Origin: Coriaria nepalensis
Taxonomy: Eukaryota; Streptophyta; Magnoliopsida; Cucurbitales; Coriariaceae
DNA length: 64,000 nt
Direction: 5' to 3'
Assembly (NCBI GenBank): GCA_027186245.1
Contig: CP114499.1
Coordinates: 3,477,001 to 3,541,000 of the forward strand
Shown here: positions 37,580 to 50,363 of the stretch, piece by piece
Layout: every line of letters begins with the position of its first letter
Numbering within the stretch: the first letter of the stretch is position 1
The notes under the pieces: model-generated
Databases searched by the model: none
What the model was told of the DNA's origin: nothing
The model's input: only the letters and a program-made list of their open reading frames with translations
Made by a program: the position numbers and the translations under genes

Positions 37580-39450
37580 TAAAAAATGTTACAAATCTTC
37601 ATGTTCTTACACCCATCTTGGTAGAAAATCTATTTTACAAAGCCCGCGTTAATATAATTGCCAAGCAAAAAGTTATTGTTGCTAATATAAAGAAAAAGCT
37701 CATCCAGAAATAGTTGAATCTGTTTAAAAATACATGTTTGAGATACTTTCTCGATGTGGATTTGAAACTCAAGAACTCTGGTAAACTCCATTTAAAGAGG
37801 AAGAGATAGACCTAGTGAATGGTTTGAATGAGGTAGTAACCCATAATAACTACAGTAATCTGTCTATTCAAACTTTAGAACATTAGTTCATTAGAGTAGA
37901 AACTATTGTTAATACAGTAACAACATCAAAACTATTCCTCAAAAAATTGAGAAAGTTGTAAAGGATTTTCCTTTTGCCAAACCCTCTCTAAGACTATGGA
38001 TGAATTGGTTATCTAAGAAAATAACCTCCGAAATGATTGAGGAATTATTTGCTAGGTTAAAAGGATTAGGTATTAAAGAGTCCCAAATCCAAGCCTTAGA
38101 AGAAGAATGAGTAAACTTCGATGAAGAATCTATTCCTATTAAAACCTTCTGAAACTTTACCTCAGATGGCTAGGGTGGGAAGGAAAAAGTAGGGGTAACC
38201 ATCTACGTCCAAGGCCTATTGCCATCCTCCTTCATCGATAGATGTTTCCTATGAAGAACAATGTCAATTTGATCTGATAGCTTTTGATGGAAAGTCTTTC
38301 GGTGAGTGGAATATAAATGAAATGTCGGAATATCAAATTTGGCAACATGCTAACCATATGATGATGTACGCAAAAGCCTGCCACCTTCATCAAAAAAGAG
38401 TTTCGGATGTTGCTATAGTACATGCTATTGCTTGTGGCTTTTTTGGGCAACTTGAAGGGTCGTGGGATTCAGCCGTGACAGAGGTGGGTAGATACATAAT
38501 AATGACTACCTCTTAGATAGGCATAAAAGTGGAATGTAATATGCAGACCCATCAAGAGGTCTCTGATGCGATTAACACCATGATTTAATTCTTTTACCTT
38601 ATTTTTATGTGGCAACACTTCTAACCGAATAAATAAAGCCTATGAATAACTAATTAGATTTAGGTGTCCATACTTTTGAAACTATAAATGGTTTAATGAT
38701 GTATTTCTTACCAAAGTCTTGCAAAGGTCAAATTATAATGTTGAATACCAGAAGTAGCATTTCTTGTCTAGATTACCCCAACTTATTACGACAAGAGTTC
38801 TAGATAACCTAAAAGTCAATCATATTGTCCCTTGGGCAAACTATACTTATGAAGAACTCTCTCAAACCATTGAAGAAGAAGCTATTCAACTTTGTAACGA
38901 CATTGAGTTGTGGTCAAAATTAGTTAAGCATAGTCAAGAAGGAAAAGAGGCTCTTAGGGATTTTCGCGAACAAATAGGATTAGACCCATTACATAAAGAA
39001 CCTAAAAAGAGGAAATATTCCTCTAAAAAGATTTTATCATTCTGAAGAAAGGGAGAAAAACTCTCATAAGAAGAAGAAATATAGGAAATTCACTCCTTAA
39101 AATTATGAAGCCAGAACAAGATCCCTATTTGCTATAAATGTAGAAAATTTGGTCACTACCAAAATAAGTGTAAGATGAAAAAGAAGATTAATGAGTTGGC
39201 TAATTCATTTGTCAAATTCTTCTGAATGAATAAGAAGATGAAGAATATGTGCTAATTCTTAGATAGATGAAGAATCTTTCATTGCTTCAAATAGTGATCA
39301 AGAATGTTATTGTGGAGCGGTCTGTCATGACGTCATCAATACTTTAATGGGGATAAATGAACTCAACATTAACGTTCTGAGTTAGGAAAAAGGAGATATG
39401 CTTAAGATTCTCGAAAATATTTCTGATCGAAAAATAAAATAACTTCGATC
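37580..39450 (+). pseudogene. endogenous pararetrovirus-like (Caulimoviridae) capsid region relic
   Basis: Broken plus-strand frames carry, in order, a region near 38236-38500 with IWQHANHMMMYAKA and a GFFGQLEGSWDS-type motif (the place of the caulimovirid capsid 'GF.G.L..WW' motif). A helical capsid segment follows at 38764-39042, open for 93 codons and ending in a basic stretch (KKRKYSSKK). A CCHC zinc knuckle is at 39130-39171 (Cys-X2-Cys-X4-His-X4-Cys) and is followed by a KKKINELA segment. This order is that of the coat protein of plant pararetroviruses integrated in many eudicot genomes. Stops and frameshifts interrupt it repeatedly. No movement protein, protease or reverse transcriptase is recognised. 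The family call is inference from motif order; a captured or related retroelement gag is the main alternative. Confidence 0.6.
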
Positions 39451-39520
39451 CTCTATCTTGTATTCTCCCTTACTCTCTCATTATATGAACCTCTCACTCT
39501 CTCTTTTCTTAAATCTATTT

Positions 39521-40343
39521 GATATATATATATTATGGTTGACTAAATATGTTTTGTTGTGGTTATGGCAAATGGATGATAGATTCCTTTTATTGGCATA
39601 GACTTTCAAGTGTTTTCATGATGGATAACTCAATGACTTGTAATTATGGAGTCAGTGAGAAACCATGTGATGAAGATAGAGACTTTCAAGTCTTTATCCA
39701 CATTTCCTGATTACTCGCTCTATAATTAGGAGCTAAAGGTTAAACCAAAAGCTTAGAATCATAAAGGTCCAATATCCATGACTAGACCTAAAAGTTAGAC
39801 ATTTCTATCACAACATAATATCTAAAAATTAGACTTATAACTATAAAGGTCTAACATTTTATGATTAAACCTACAATTTAGACATTTCTATCATAACCTA
39901 ATGTATAAATATTAGACTTAGAACTATAAAAGTCAAATCTTTCATGATTAGACTTAAAGGTTAGACATTTCTATCACAACCTAATATCTAAATAATAGAC
40001 TTAGAACTATAAATGTTCAAATTTTCATAATTAAACCTAAATGTTAGACTTTTCTATTACAATCTAATGTCTAAACATTAGACTTAGAATCATAAAGGTC
40101 CAACCTTTCATGATTAGACCTAAAGGTTATATTTTTTTATCACATCTTAATGTCTAAATATTAGACTTAAAACAAAAAAAGTTTTAACATTTCTATCACA
40201 TGTATCTATCCTCATCACTCGATTGCTCAACGACTCCCTAATAATGGAGTCATTTAGCAATTTAAAAAATGAAAAAAAAAAACACTTGAAAGTCTCTACC
40301 TATAAAACATGTTCAGTCAACCATTATATATATATATATATCA
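39521..40343. mobile_element. foldback element with inverted ends around a tandem array
   Basis: The left end holds GATATATATATA, TATGGTTGACTA..ATGTTTT and then AGACTTTCAAGTGTTTT (to about 39617). The right end (about 40274-40343), read on the minus strand, has the same blocks in the same order: GATATATATATA, ATGGTTGACTGA..ATGTTTT and AGACTTTCAAGTGTTTT. About 35-40 extra bases lie in the left arm. Inside each arm is a related palindrome (39627-39660 and 40221-40262). The interior is mainly the 83-bp tandem array. There is no coding potential of its own. A terminal part of the neighbouring MULE, or a foldback DNA transposon, are the likely explanations. Confidence 0.6.
39735..40180. repeat. 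83-bp tandem repeat, about five copies
   Basis: The block GA(T/C)TA(A/G)ACCTA..GTTAGAC-TTTCTATCACA recurs at 39780, 39863, 39946, 40029 and 40112, exactly 83 bp apart each time. Each unit also has AATGTCTAAA.ATTAGACTTA and CATAAAGGTC. The constant period with no indels, despite point divergence, shows true tandem duplication. Confidence 0.85.
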
Positions 40344-40499
40344 TGAATATCCAAAACCAAACCATGCTCATTAAATTGGAAAGATATATATCAAAAATCA
40401 AATTCACAATTCTATCAAAAGATTACTACATCAAAAATCACATTAATAGTTACATCAAATTAGATCACCTTAAATGGGAGGGATTTGGGGCTTAGGGAC

Positions 40500-41370
40500 G
40501 ATTGGAAACTTAGGGGCTATCTATGGTAAAAGACTTGGGTTCTAGCATGTCATTTTATTATGCCCAAGATTGCCACATTTGCTACACTTATTTCTATTAT
40601 GTGGTTGTTCTCATCTCAAATGTATATATCTCTTTTTGAGCCTCCCACTTTGTACGATAAATTAATTATGCATATGCATGCCTCCAATTAAGAGTTGTGT
40701 AGTATTCTGAACATAAGGTGTGAAGTTGAACCACATAGTTATTCGAAGCTAGGTATCTCAAAACTGTTAGGGCATGGGCACACATGATCTTTTCTAGTTA
40801 GAAAACACTGCATATGCAACTCTTCTCATCTAATTATACCAACACATTAGTAGGAACACCACTTACTACCTCAAACGTTGACCCGTTCACATCACCAATC
40901 TTTATTGTTAACAATTCACTGTATATTTTCATTATCTCTTTCTTTACCTTAGGAGGCAGTGATGTGATTGTTTGGTCAAATGTACATTTTCATTTGTAAA
41001 ACTAAGTTGTCGTGATCTTCCTAACTTTATTGAGCAATACTAATTAGATACTCACACACATTAACGATGAATTATGTGACTCTGTAATATTATTAGTCAT
41101 TATATTGTACTAATCACTAATGAAATGAGCTCTCGTCTAATATTGAAATCCAGCCATCTCAAGATAGGTTGCCACATCGGGATTGTACGATTGAATATCG
41201 TTAAAGTACAAGTCGAAATCTCTAAGCCTGTAAGATTTGGCCGCCTTGTAGAATATATCAATAAGCCTAATATGATGTTTTGCCTTAATGTTTGTCCGAT
41301 GTGCTACATGTATGCACCATGTCTTATAAAAGCATCACGAAGAGCTGTTATTCTTTAGATTTCCAAATTT
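40500..41370 (-). pseudogene. Mutator-like (MULE) transposase relic, C-terminal half
   Basis: Minus-strand fragments follow the MULE order. A segment near 41160-41290 has FYKAAKSYRLRDFDLYFNDI and YNPDVATYLEMAGF. A weak 'TNNITES' segment follows. Then comes LPPKVKKEIMKIYSELL near 40900-40960. A SWIM-like segment has CAHALTVLRYLASNNYVV near 40720-40780. Last is a CCHC zinc knuckle, CSKCGNLGHNKMTC, near 40540-40590. This is the C-terminal layout of plant MuDR-type transposases. Stops and frameshifts are frequent and the catalytic N-terminal half is not recognised upstream. Confidence 0.7.
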
Positions 41371-44140
41371 TTTGATTTTCACATTTCCATATTTTAAAAT
41401 TACAAAACAATTCAAAAGCACAATACAAATAAAATAAAAATAAGGTGAACCCAAAATATTTCGATTATCTATCAAGCATTAAAAGAATCAAGTACAAAAA
41501 CTTGAAACTTACTTAGACGATTTCCAAATTCTTGATATTCGATTATGAAGGTTGCAAACATATCTAATCAACGAAATGAGGTAAAACAGATTACAAATGA
41601 TGAAAAACGGATGAAAAATAGGATTTTGGTTCAACCTTTTTGAAATCGTGATGTATGGTTCAATACAGGTTACCGGTTAGGAAGTTGTGGAAAGAATGAG
41701 GGTATATTTGTCATTTTACAATTTTTTTGGTTTCAGATTATGGTAGGTGTAATTTAGTAATTTTATATTTAAAAAAATGCTAAAATGAAAACTATTTTTA
41801 TTGTAATGAAACTTTTTTATGGACTGTTTAAAAAACTTTCTTATTTATAGCCCATTATGCAATGGGCCAAATTTTAACATGTGGAACTTTGATATGTTAT
41901 CAAACTGGCCTTGAGGCCTGGGCCTATCTAGATTCTTCTTCTTCAGCCTTCAGTATATGCACGCATTATTGGGGTTATTAAAACAAACAATGATGTAAAC
42001 ATTAGGTGTTGTCTCCGAATGTTGAGCCCATTCCATTGGGTTATCTTCACACCCTCGTCGGGTTCCGGCCTCATCGTTTTATTTTAGCCGGAAGCGTATA
42101 GAGATTAAAGTTATGAAGAATTAAAATGGGCCCGTAACACATTTGTGTACAAGACAGCCCAAAACTTCTCTGTTCTTCTGCATTTGATAATATCTTGTTG
42201 GACTCTAGCCCTTTTTCCTAACTCAAAAAATCGCCCACAGGGCCCCACAGCCGAAAAAGAATCGGCAAACAAAGGTCAAAGAATAAAGAATCGACAAAAT
42301 CAAAATAAAAATATCTGTGTTTGGTGAATCTGTAATTATGGGCTTCGTGTCTCAATATATATATATCAATATTTTAGGAGTGTTGGTGATCTCAACAAGG
42401 TAGGTAGACAGTTAGATGGATATTACAGGTGGTGTATGAGTTGATCATTCATTGAATGCAAAATTTTTCAATAATATGAGAAATCCGTAAATGTATATCG
42501 GAATTTAATGTATGTAGTAGCACCTTAATGTATAGGTCTGATCTGATATCCGAATGAGCTTACCGAATCCAATCATTTGAGATCTTCCAGCAACAATACC
42601 CGACCAACCTCCGACCGGGTCGGTCGAGTAGGACCAGTTTGATCAAACAATGAGTATAACTCTTTTTTATGTGTACGCTTTGGCTTTGCACATAAGAATC
42701 AGCGCTCTTCAATTATATATACAAACATACAATACAACCGTAACAAAAGAGAGTATTATTTGACAATAATAACGGCAGTCGGTATTGTCTATACTTTCTC
42801 AGACCAAAGTATCCATCCACTAATATAATATACAACTACAATAAGCTACCCACGACTCTACTACATAAGACCATCAAAAAACAATAAAAAGTTATATTTA
42901 ATTTAAATTAAAAAAAAAAAAAAAAAAAACAGAAGATTCTAATCATATGTCTCAAATTATACGTGTTGCCCAGATCATTTATTTATTTATTTATTTATTG
43001 TCTAACAATTATTTAATATTATTTTCAATTTTTAAATATTATTTTCCCATACCCCAAGAAGGAATCCGAATCACTACGCCGAGCTGTCATATTTCACTGT
43101 GATTCTTAAGCGAGTGTTACGCACGCGTCTCAAGCTCGCCTGACTTCCAGTTTTTTACCGCCCAAATCTTTTAAAATAATAATAATGACAATATGATGAC
43201 ATGGACGACTTTTCGAATATGCGGGATGATGGGTCTATCTTACGTCACTATACGAACTCTCTTACATTACAATAACGGAACACGTGTACGCGACGAGAGA
43301 GAGAGAGAGAGAGACTTCTACTTGTACTCTTGATCGTCTGATCGGAGGGGGCAGGATCGTCTATACCGATGGAAAAGGGCAGCCCTAGGGGGACAGATGG
43401 CAACAAAATCAAACAGAAGGGAGAGAAGGGGCAGTTGGTCTCTTGGTATCAGAACGCGACACGTGTGCAATCATGTAACCGACAACGACAAGAGGGACTG
43501 GGAAGATATTATTATATTATAATAACATTAAAGAAAAGGCAGTTGCCTACACACCCTGCTCTCTTTTTAATTGGTTGCTTTCTTGACTTTTGCGTTAGCA
43601 CGTGGGGCCCTCCTATTCGTGAGTTTACACGCCTAAATTAAAGGAGGACTTTGATTGGACAGTGGGACCCGCAGTCGAGAAGTCCGAATCTTTGGTTAAA
43701 GCAAATCGGGAAACGTTGGGTGATTGTGAAGTTGACGCGTGTACAGTTTTTATCTACGCCTTGGTAGGACCGCTTAGTATTAGCATTTAGCCAAGATCCA
43801 TATTTCTTAAGGCCCATAACCCGATCAAAAGAAGTCTAAACGGGCCCACAAAGTGCCTCACGGTGTAGTCCCGGCACGTGGGTTCGTTCCAATGGGCCCT
43901 TTCCATGCCTAATTCTTTTAATTATCTCTTAAGCACTCAATAATCGTGCTATAAACTATAAGGCCGTATTTTAATATTTCCTTTATGTTTATCTTCAATT
44001 TCTAAGAGCAATGGAGGTTATAAAATAGGGTGCAACAGTAATAATCATAACGTCAGTTTGGAACCACCGCAATATTCAATTTCAGTCTAGCCGGCCGTTT
44101 GGGCTGATGATGCTTAAAAAAAAAAAGAAAAAAAAGAGAA

Positions 44141-44172
<32 letters not shown>

Positions 44173-46937
44173 AAAAACTTCTTTTTTAGTAAATAAATAT
44201 ATAATAATGAAGTGAGTTTATAAAGAGAAATCGACTGTAGTTTGTGTAGGTTCTATCCTTAAATCACTTTATCTCTTTTCATTTTTTTGCCTTCTTTAGT
44301 TAAAGAATTTGTTTCATTATTTCAATCCTTATTACTTTTAGTCAAAACAAAAACTATTCCTTCACTATTTCTTCCATCTTTCTTTCTTCCTTTCCTTTCC
44401 GCTATTGCATAATATTGTATGATACTTTAATATTACTAAGGTTTAAATAATTATTTTTTTTAAGAAAATCAATTATATATTTCCTTAATTTTTTTTTCTA
44501 TATAGTACGATCCAATAGGTAATAAGTTCAAGCTGAATGTGCTACCGGAGATTAATAATAACTGTTGATGCTCGAATCTCGTTGCCTACCTCTACCCTAG
44601 ACACCAACAACATATTCGGCCCCCCCAAGTTATCGACTGCACAATGAAAACAAGGGAGACCTGGGGTTTGTGGTGGTAGACATAGAGAGAGTTTGTGAGA
44701 ATGAGATTTTAATCCTTTGCAAATGAGAGTGATAGGGTATTTATAATACCTACTTATAAGACAATGTCTGATTTACTTTACACTATCACATCTTAATAGT
44801 AGCTTGAAGATTGCACTTTGCACATGTTTTTTTTTTTCTCAATGGAGTGCAGGCTGCATCCTAGTACTTCCTCAATAAATAATAATTTATTCCCCGTGTC
44901 AAACATCTTTATCTTTTTATGATCTGAGTCATGGTTAGAATCTTTCGTTGGTAAAATGATATCTCAGATATCCAGCTCGGCTTACTCTTTCAGCAGTTTC
45001 TAAATTTTTAATCCAAACACGCCCTAACTAAATAGATTTATACGTGTAGAGCTGAGCTGAGCTGAGCTGAGCTGAACAGATCGAGTCCTCCTACGCTTAT
45101 GAGACTATTTATTTTAGATAGGCCCTAACTGACTAAACCCTTCCAGTCCAACCATACTTGCTAGGTTATTGCCTGGGAAGGGGTTGGATTCCAAATGTGC
45201 CGACCGAGCTGAACGGGAATGTTCTGAGGTGAGCCCATTCAGTCTCATTTTTGTTCACTTCAATTACCCTTGACCGAGTTGAGTGGAACTTCCCCCCAGC
45301 AATAACTATAATTAATTGACTTTTTATATAATACACTATATCTTTTGTATTGAAAATTTATAATAATAATGATAAATTTGTATAATAACGATCTTGTTAA
45401 AAGTTAAATCTTGTTTTCCTTATCATTTAAAAATGAAAGCAAAAAATTATTAGTAATTTGTGCTATCTATTAATCAAGTCTATTACACTTTTTTTAAATA
45501 TATATAACCAAAAACATAATGGTCGGATTAGGAAAAAGGGACGTAATTAATTAAGGTGTCACCAAATGAGGAGCATCCAGCCCCAGTTGGAAGCACGACA
45601 CATGCTCATTCAATTTAGGCAGATTTTTTGGTGGCTATAAGTAGTTAGATCTTAATTAACTTATCAACGATTAAGAGACGATTCATAATTAGTAGAGGTT
45701 AAAGAAGCTAGTGATGTGAACATTGGAAGAGAGAGAGATAGATGTAGAATTGCCTCCTGAAATATTCCATCTAATCATCTAAAAAGTTAACTTAGACTAT
45801 AAAATTAGAAAATTAGAAACACACTAATATTATTATTAAAAAAATTACCCATTATTTTAAAAGTTTGAATAGTAAAAAAAAGCTTAGGGCAGTAGTAGAA
45901 AAATACCTTGTTAATACTCGAACCTTCTCCACTTTCAAACTAAGTGACCGAGTATCTCTTGTATGATTGCAAATAAAAGAAGTGGGGGTGATGAAGATGA
46001 TAGTTGCGTCTTGAAACGGATATAGCAAGCGAAAGAGAAGAAAAGGAATGGGAGTGTAAGCACGTACAGAACACGGCTCAAAATTGATGCTAATGTCCAT
46101 CGGGTCAACTGTATGTGAAAGGAACGTCAACAAGCTTGAATAGGTATGATTATATTCTTGTCCTAAGTTTTTGAAAAAACTAACTCAATCATCGAACGTC
46201 CGTACTGTATGTAGTGTTTTCACGAGTAAAACCGGAACACGTGACTGTAAGATTGATCAAAGTTAATAAGAAAAAGAAAGTGTGAGATATGGGAATTTGT
46301 AAGGAGAAGACATCAAAACATGTTGATGTAAGAGAAGAGATCCTAAGACACAAGATGTTGATATAAGGAAATATAAATTCAAGCGATCCCATATAATATT
46401 GTTGCAAAGATGACACGGGAGGAGTTCATGTACAAATATTAAAATTTCTTTTGGATAGATTACGAAAAGAAGATATGATGGTCAAGGAGATAATGTTAGT
46501 GACAAGTTGGGGGAATGATTTGAAGTGAAACTTGGGTACTTTTGATGTTATGTAACATCATGCTGAATAACCCATAATATAACCTTTATTTTATATATTG
46601 TTTTATATTTTTTTTTTAGGGTTGATCATGACGGACTATATTTGACATAGTAACTCATCATCAATAGAATTATGCAAATATTATTATAGGTTTAAGGTTT
46701 ATAAATTATATAGTATCATGTAACTACATACTCTCAATCAATTAGGTAATCCGAAAATTTTCTTGTCAAGATTCAAAATCTTAAGCAAGATCTACTTTGA
46801 AATTTTGAGTTTAATTTTAATATATTATTTTTAAAAGTAAATCATCGATCAACTTAGAAAAAATTGACATTTAACTTCTAATATCTACGATGACAGATAC
46901 TTAGACGTATAGATTAAATTAATATGAACACCTACCA

Positions 46938-46976
<39 letters not shown>

Positions 46977-47710
46977 CTTTTATTTTATATGACACCCATT
47001 CATATGAGAGTGGAAAGTGGGCCATAGGAGTTCACCAAACAAAGGGTTGGTTTCTTCATTGCCTTTTTGGAGAGCCAAGTAGTTATATGGAGAGAGTCCC
47101 ACATCAACCCACCTCTTGAAAAATAATTCGCAACTTGGATTGAAATGCTCCACTTGACAATGATGGGCGGATTAGTTTATTCTCTGCATTGCATGTTACC
47201 ATTGTTATCTTTTCCTCATCTCTTCACGATCTTATTATGACAACATAAATTCATTGAATTGTTTTGAGTAACAAGATCACGAGCTTTTTCATTGCTTTTC
47301 TTCTTTCTTTCTTTCTTGTCATTTTCTTGAAGATTGAAACAAATACCGTACGAGGACACTATCTACAGTATTTGATCTTATTTATAGACTATATAGTATA
47401 TAGTTTTAAATTGACATAAATAGTGAAAGTAGAGTCATATTATGACAGATAGCTAATTAAGGGTTTGTGATCTTGATGTGTCACTTGTGACATGTATAAT
47501 TAGTGTCAAATATATATAACATACCTATATTAATTATACCATTAAGGGGACAAGGATTAAAAGCAAGTAATTTAATTAACTTACTAGTGCATTTATGCCT
47601 TTATATGCAAATAAAGTATTAATTCTAAACTTCTATTCCACAATTCCATATAATCTCATAATATCAGTATGATTTTCACATTAAAAAAAAAAAAAAAAAA
47701 GATAAAGAAA
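41371..47710. other. long gene-free region
   Basis: No gene is supported. Noted sequences: a poly-A run near 42910-42929; a GC-richer stretch at 43060-43900 with several CACGTG cores and a (GA)n tract at 43296-43313 that could be an old promoter; a poly-A/G tract at 44115-44176; a stretch at about 44560-44760 with a TATTTATAATACC box that looks LTR-like; a (GAGCT)n run at 45049-45074; and a long (TA)n tract at about 46942-46973. Confidence 0.5.
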
Positions 47711-48222
47711 AGATAAATTACCTGCAGATTCCTTGAAGTTTGTTGATATTACATATAAATTTCTTGACTTTTTAAAAATTATAAGTAGATCTCTTCATAT
47801 TTATCTTAAATTATAAATGGATCTCTTGAACTTATCATATTATAAGTTAATCCTTCATATTTGCTCTTAGTTACAAGTGATCCCCTCAATTTACCTTAAA
47901 TTATAGGTTTGTCTAATTGTTAAATGTTAAGGTTAAATCTAAGCATTACTAGACATGATATTATAAATATAGTGTATAGTATTGCATTACTAGACTAAAC
48001 TTATAATTTATGGTAAAAAAGATATGATCAACTTATAATTTAAAATAAATATAAAAAGATTTATTTATAAATTTAAAATCTCAAGAATCTATCTATAATT
48101 AATGACATATTTAAAGAGATCCACTTGTAGTTTATGAAAAATTTAAAAAGACCATCTTATAATTATCAAGATATCATAAGATATCCGTATTAAATCTTAA
48201 GAGATTTATAAGTAATTTATCT
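47711..48222. mobile_element. MITE / foldback element with perfect 11-bp ends
   Basis: AGATAAATTAC at 47711-47721 is the exact reverse complement of GTAATTTATCT at 48212-48222. The two halves are imperfectly complementary over more than 100 bp, with repeated lines such as ATTATAAGTAGATCTCTT on the left and AAGAGATCCACTTGTAGTT on the right, spaced about 40-50 bp. The element is non-coding and about 510 bp long. The flanks are A-rich and no target-site duplication is certain. Confidence 0.65.
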
Positions 48223-49740
48223 ATAAAAAAAAATAATAATAAAATGTAGCAACAACTATGCTAAACAATAGTTTACTTGAACCACAAGGTATAATTAATT
48301 ACATTTAGTACCTAATTAGATATCATATTATATACATTTTTCTTAGTCGACAAGCTAAGATAAGAAAGCGACCTCTAAAAGTTACCCTAGTACAAGTTTC
48401 CATTAATTAAACATGGGATTATGAAGATAGTGATTTTGAATGAGCAAAGGATTAATCAAATAAGTGCCCACCTTATCTGTAAAACCTAGCTACCATATAT
48501 ACATAGCCTCATAGTGTTCTTACACTTTATACGATGGTCAATATTAAATTTCACGATGATATGAACATGAACATGAACATGAACATGAACATGTTTGAAA
48601 GCGTCCTTCCTATTAACATCACAGCTTTATAGTCAGTCAGTGCTCATTCTCATTCCCATTCCTTCATCATTGTGCAACTATAGAGACGGAAATTACATGA
48701 GATAGGCTTTCCTTATTTAATCCTAACAATCCCATCCAATTTATTTATTATTCATTTTTCTGATATGACACAGTATGCTTAGCAAGACTTCTCAAATTTA
48801 TTTATTTATTTATTTATTTTTTTTTTTGCATTATTTAGAAATTACATATATATATATATATATATCATGAATTTAGAGTATAATATAAAACTCAAAATTA
48901 ATTAGCTGTAAATAAAATAAATAATATTTTTTATATATTAATTCTCAAAACTCATATCCATAAAGAAATTTTCTACATTATATACACTTTTAAAATATAT
49001 ATTTAACTTATAATTATATTTTTATGTGAATATTTAAATTTCAATATAACGTATATCAAATCGGTAGCTTTTTCCAAATATTTTCATTGAATTAGTTCTT
49101 TCCAATTATCACAACATAAACCTATTAATTAATAATTATTATATGTAAATAGATGTACACAAATTTGATGAGGAAGCCAGAACCATATACATTTAATATA
49201 TGATTTTCTTTTTTTTCTTTTTTTTTTTTTTTTTTTTTTTTAAAGATGAAATTACCCAACATATAAATTGTAACCTAAGGTTTTTATTCACAATATGGTG
49301 GTCCTTATCTTCAACCTTCGCATCCGACCACAAAAAATATATAAACTTTTCGAAAAAAAAAAAGAAAAAGAAAAAAGAAAAAGAAAAAGAAAAAGAAAAA
49401 GAAAAATTCACTATTTCTGAAAAAGACAGAGAAATTAAATATAGAATTGAACTTAAAGAGCCTTAGCCCCCCCTCTCTTTTGCTCATCACCATCATCATC
49501 TTCTTCTTCCTCTTTTTTTTTTTTTCTCTCTCAATTTTTATAATTATTTATTTTTCGTCAAGCTTTTGTGGAGGCAGCAGACATTTCCTCAATCTTCAGC
49601 TGTTTGTACACTTCTTCTCTCACTTCTCAGTCCTCTCAACAATCAAAACAACTCCTACATACTAAATAACAATGATTTCATACTAACATATATATATATA
49701 TATATATCTTAGAAATTCTCTCTCTCTATTTAGGTCGCTA
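48223..49740. other. intergenic with microsatellites
   Basis: It contains (GAACAT)5 at about 48564-48593, (TATT)n with poly-T at 48798-48827, (TA)n at about 48846-48864, poly-T at about 49217-49241 and an AAAAAG-rich tract at 49352-49405. No gene is recognised. The right end leads into the BLH1-like promoter and leader. Confidence 0.6.
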
Positions 49741-50363
49741 TAAAATTGTGGGGTTTTTCCTTTTACCTCATGGCTAGAGAGTGCTTGGCTGAAGTATCAA
49801 ACTGATAAGAAAAAGGAAGGGTCAGATCAGAAAGAAGAGGTTCAGTTGTTTGTTATATTCTCAGGTATTTCACTCACAAAAACAAAAACAAAAAAACGCC
49901 ATTAGACCAAAGAAAGATAGAACGACACGTACGTTAAAACAAACAAAAATTAATAAAATGGGAATGAAAAAAAGAAAGAAAAATGGTCAGTAAATGTATG
50001 GATAATTGAGTGATAAAGATGGGTATCTTTTTCTCAGCCTTTTTGCCATCTCTCTCTCTCTCTCTCTCTTGCCATATTTCTTTCTTTATTCATTTTTATC
50101 CCTTTCAAAGGAAGGGTCTGAAGAGTTGCAGAGAGAGATCTTGAGTCTGACAGTGAGTGGGCTTCTCTTTCTATTTTTATTTTTGATCTATCTATATGCT
50201 CAGATCAGAGAGTGATGACAACAAGTGCTAAAGATAGATAGATCACACAATTATATACCCAAGCAAGCTGGTAGGTGAATGTAAAAGGAAGGCTTTGATC
50301 CGTCTTCTTTTGGGTCATTGTTTATGAAATTGATTTTTTTTTTTTTTTTTGGTTGCAGAAGAT

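Noticed and set aside
37580..39450. Reading the capsid relic as part of the MULE or of the copia relic at 31-32.7 kb
   Set aside because: The strand is opposite to the MULE. The motif order (capsid motif, basic stretch, CCHC, KKKINELA) differs from copia gag, and no copia protease or integrase follows.
41125..41358. 77-codon plus-strand open frame
   Set aside because: It is the antisense of the MULE transposase relic, whose reading on the minus strand fits the family.
43369..43641. 90-codon plus-strand open frame
   Set aside because: No recognisable domain, low-complexity basic composition and no splice partners. Treated as chance in a GC-richer stretch.
44560..45300. Possible solo LTR with TATTTATAATACC
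   Set aside because: No second copy, clear TG..CA ends or target duplication could be found in the window.
47096..47106. GTCCCACATCA, close to the snRNA USE, as a possible second snRNA gene
   Set aside because: No U1, U2, U3, U4, U5 or U6 sequence follows within 200 bp and no TATA box lies at the right spacing. The motif alone is common in plant DNA.
49200..49499. Overlapping frames on both strands rich in Phe or Lys
   Set aside because: They are translations of poly-T and AAAAAG low-complexity tracts.
50090..50220. Possible microRNA-like hairpin in the BLH1-like leader (GACAGTGAGTGGG near 50150)
   Set aside because: No complementary arm of adequate length was found and the sequence does not match a miRNA family I know.
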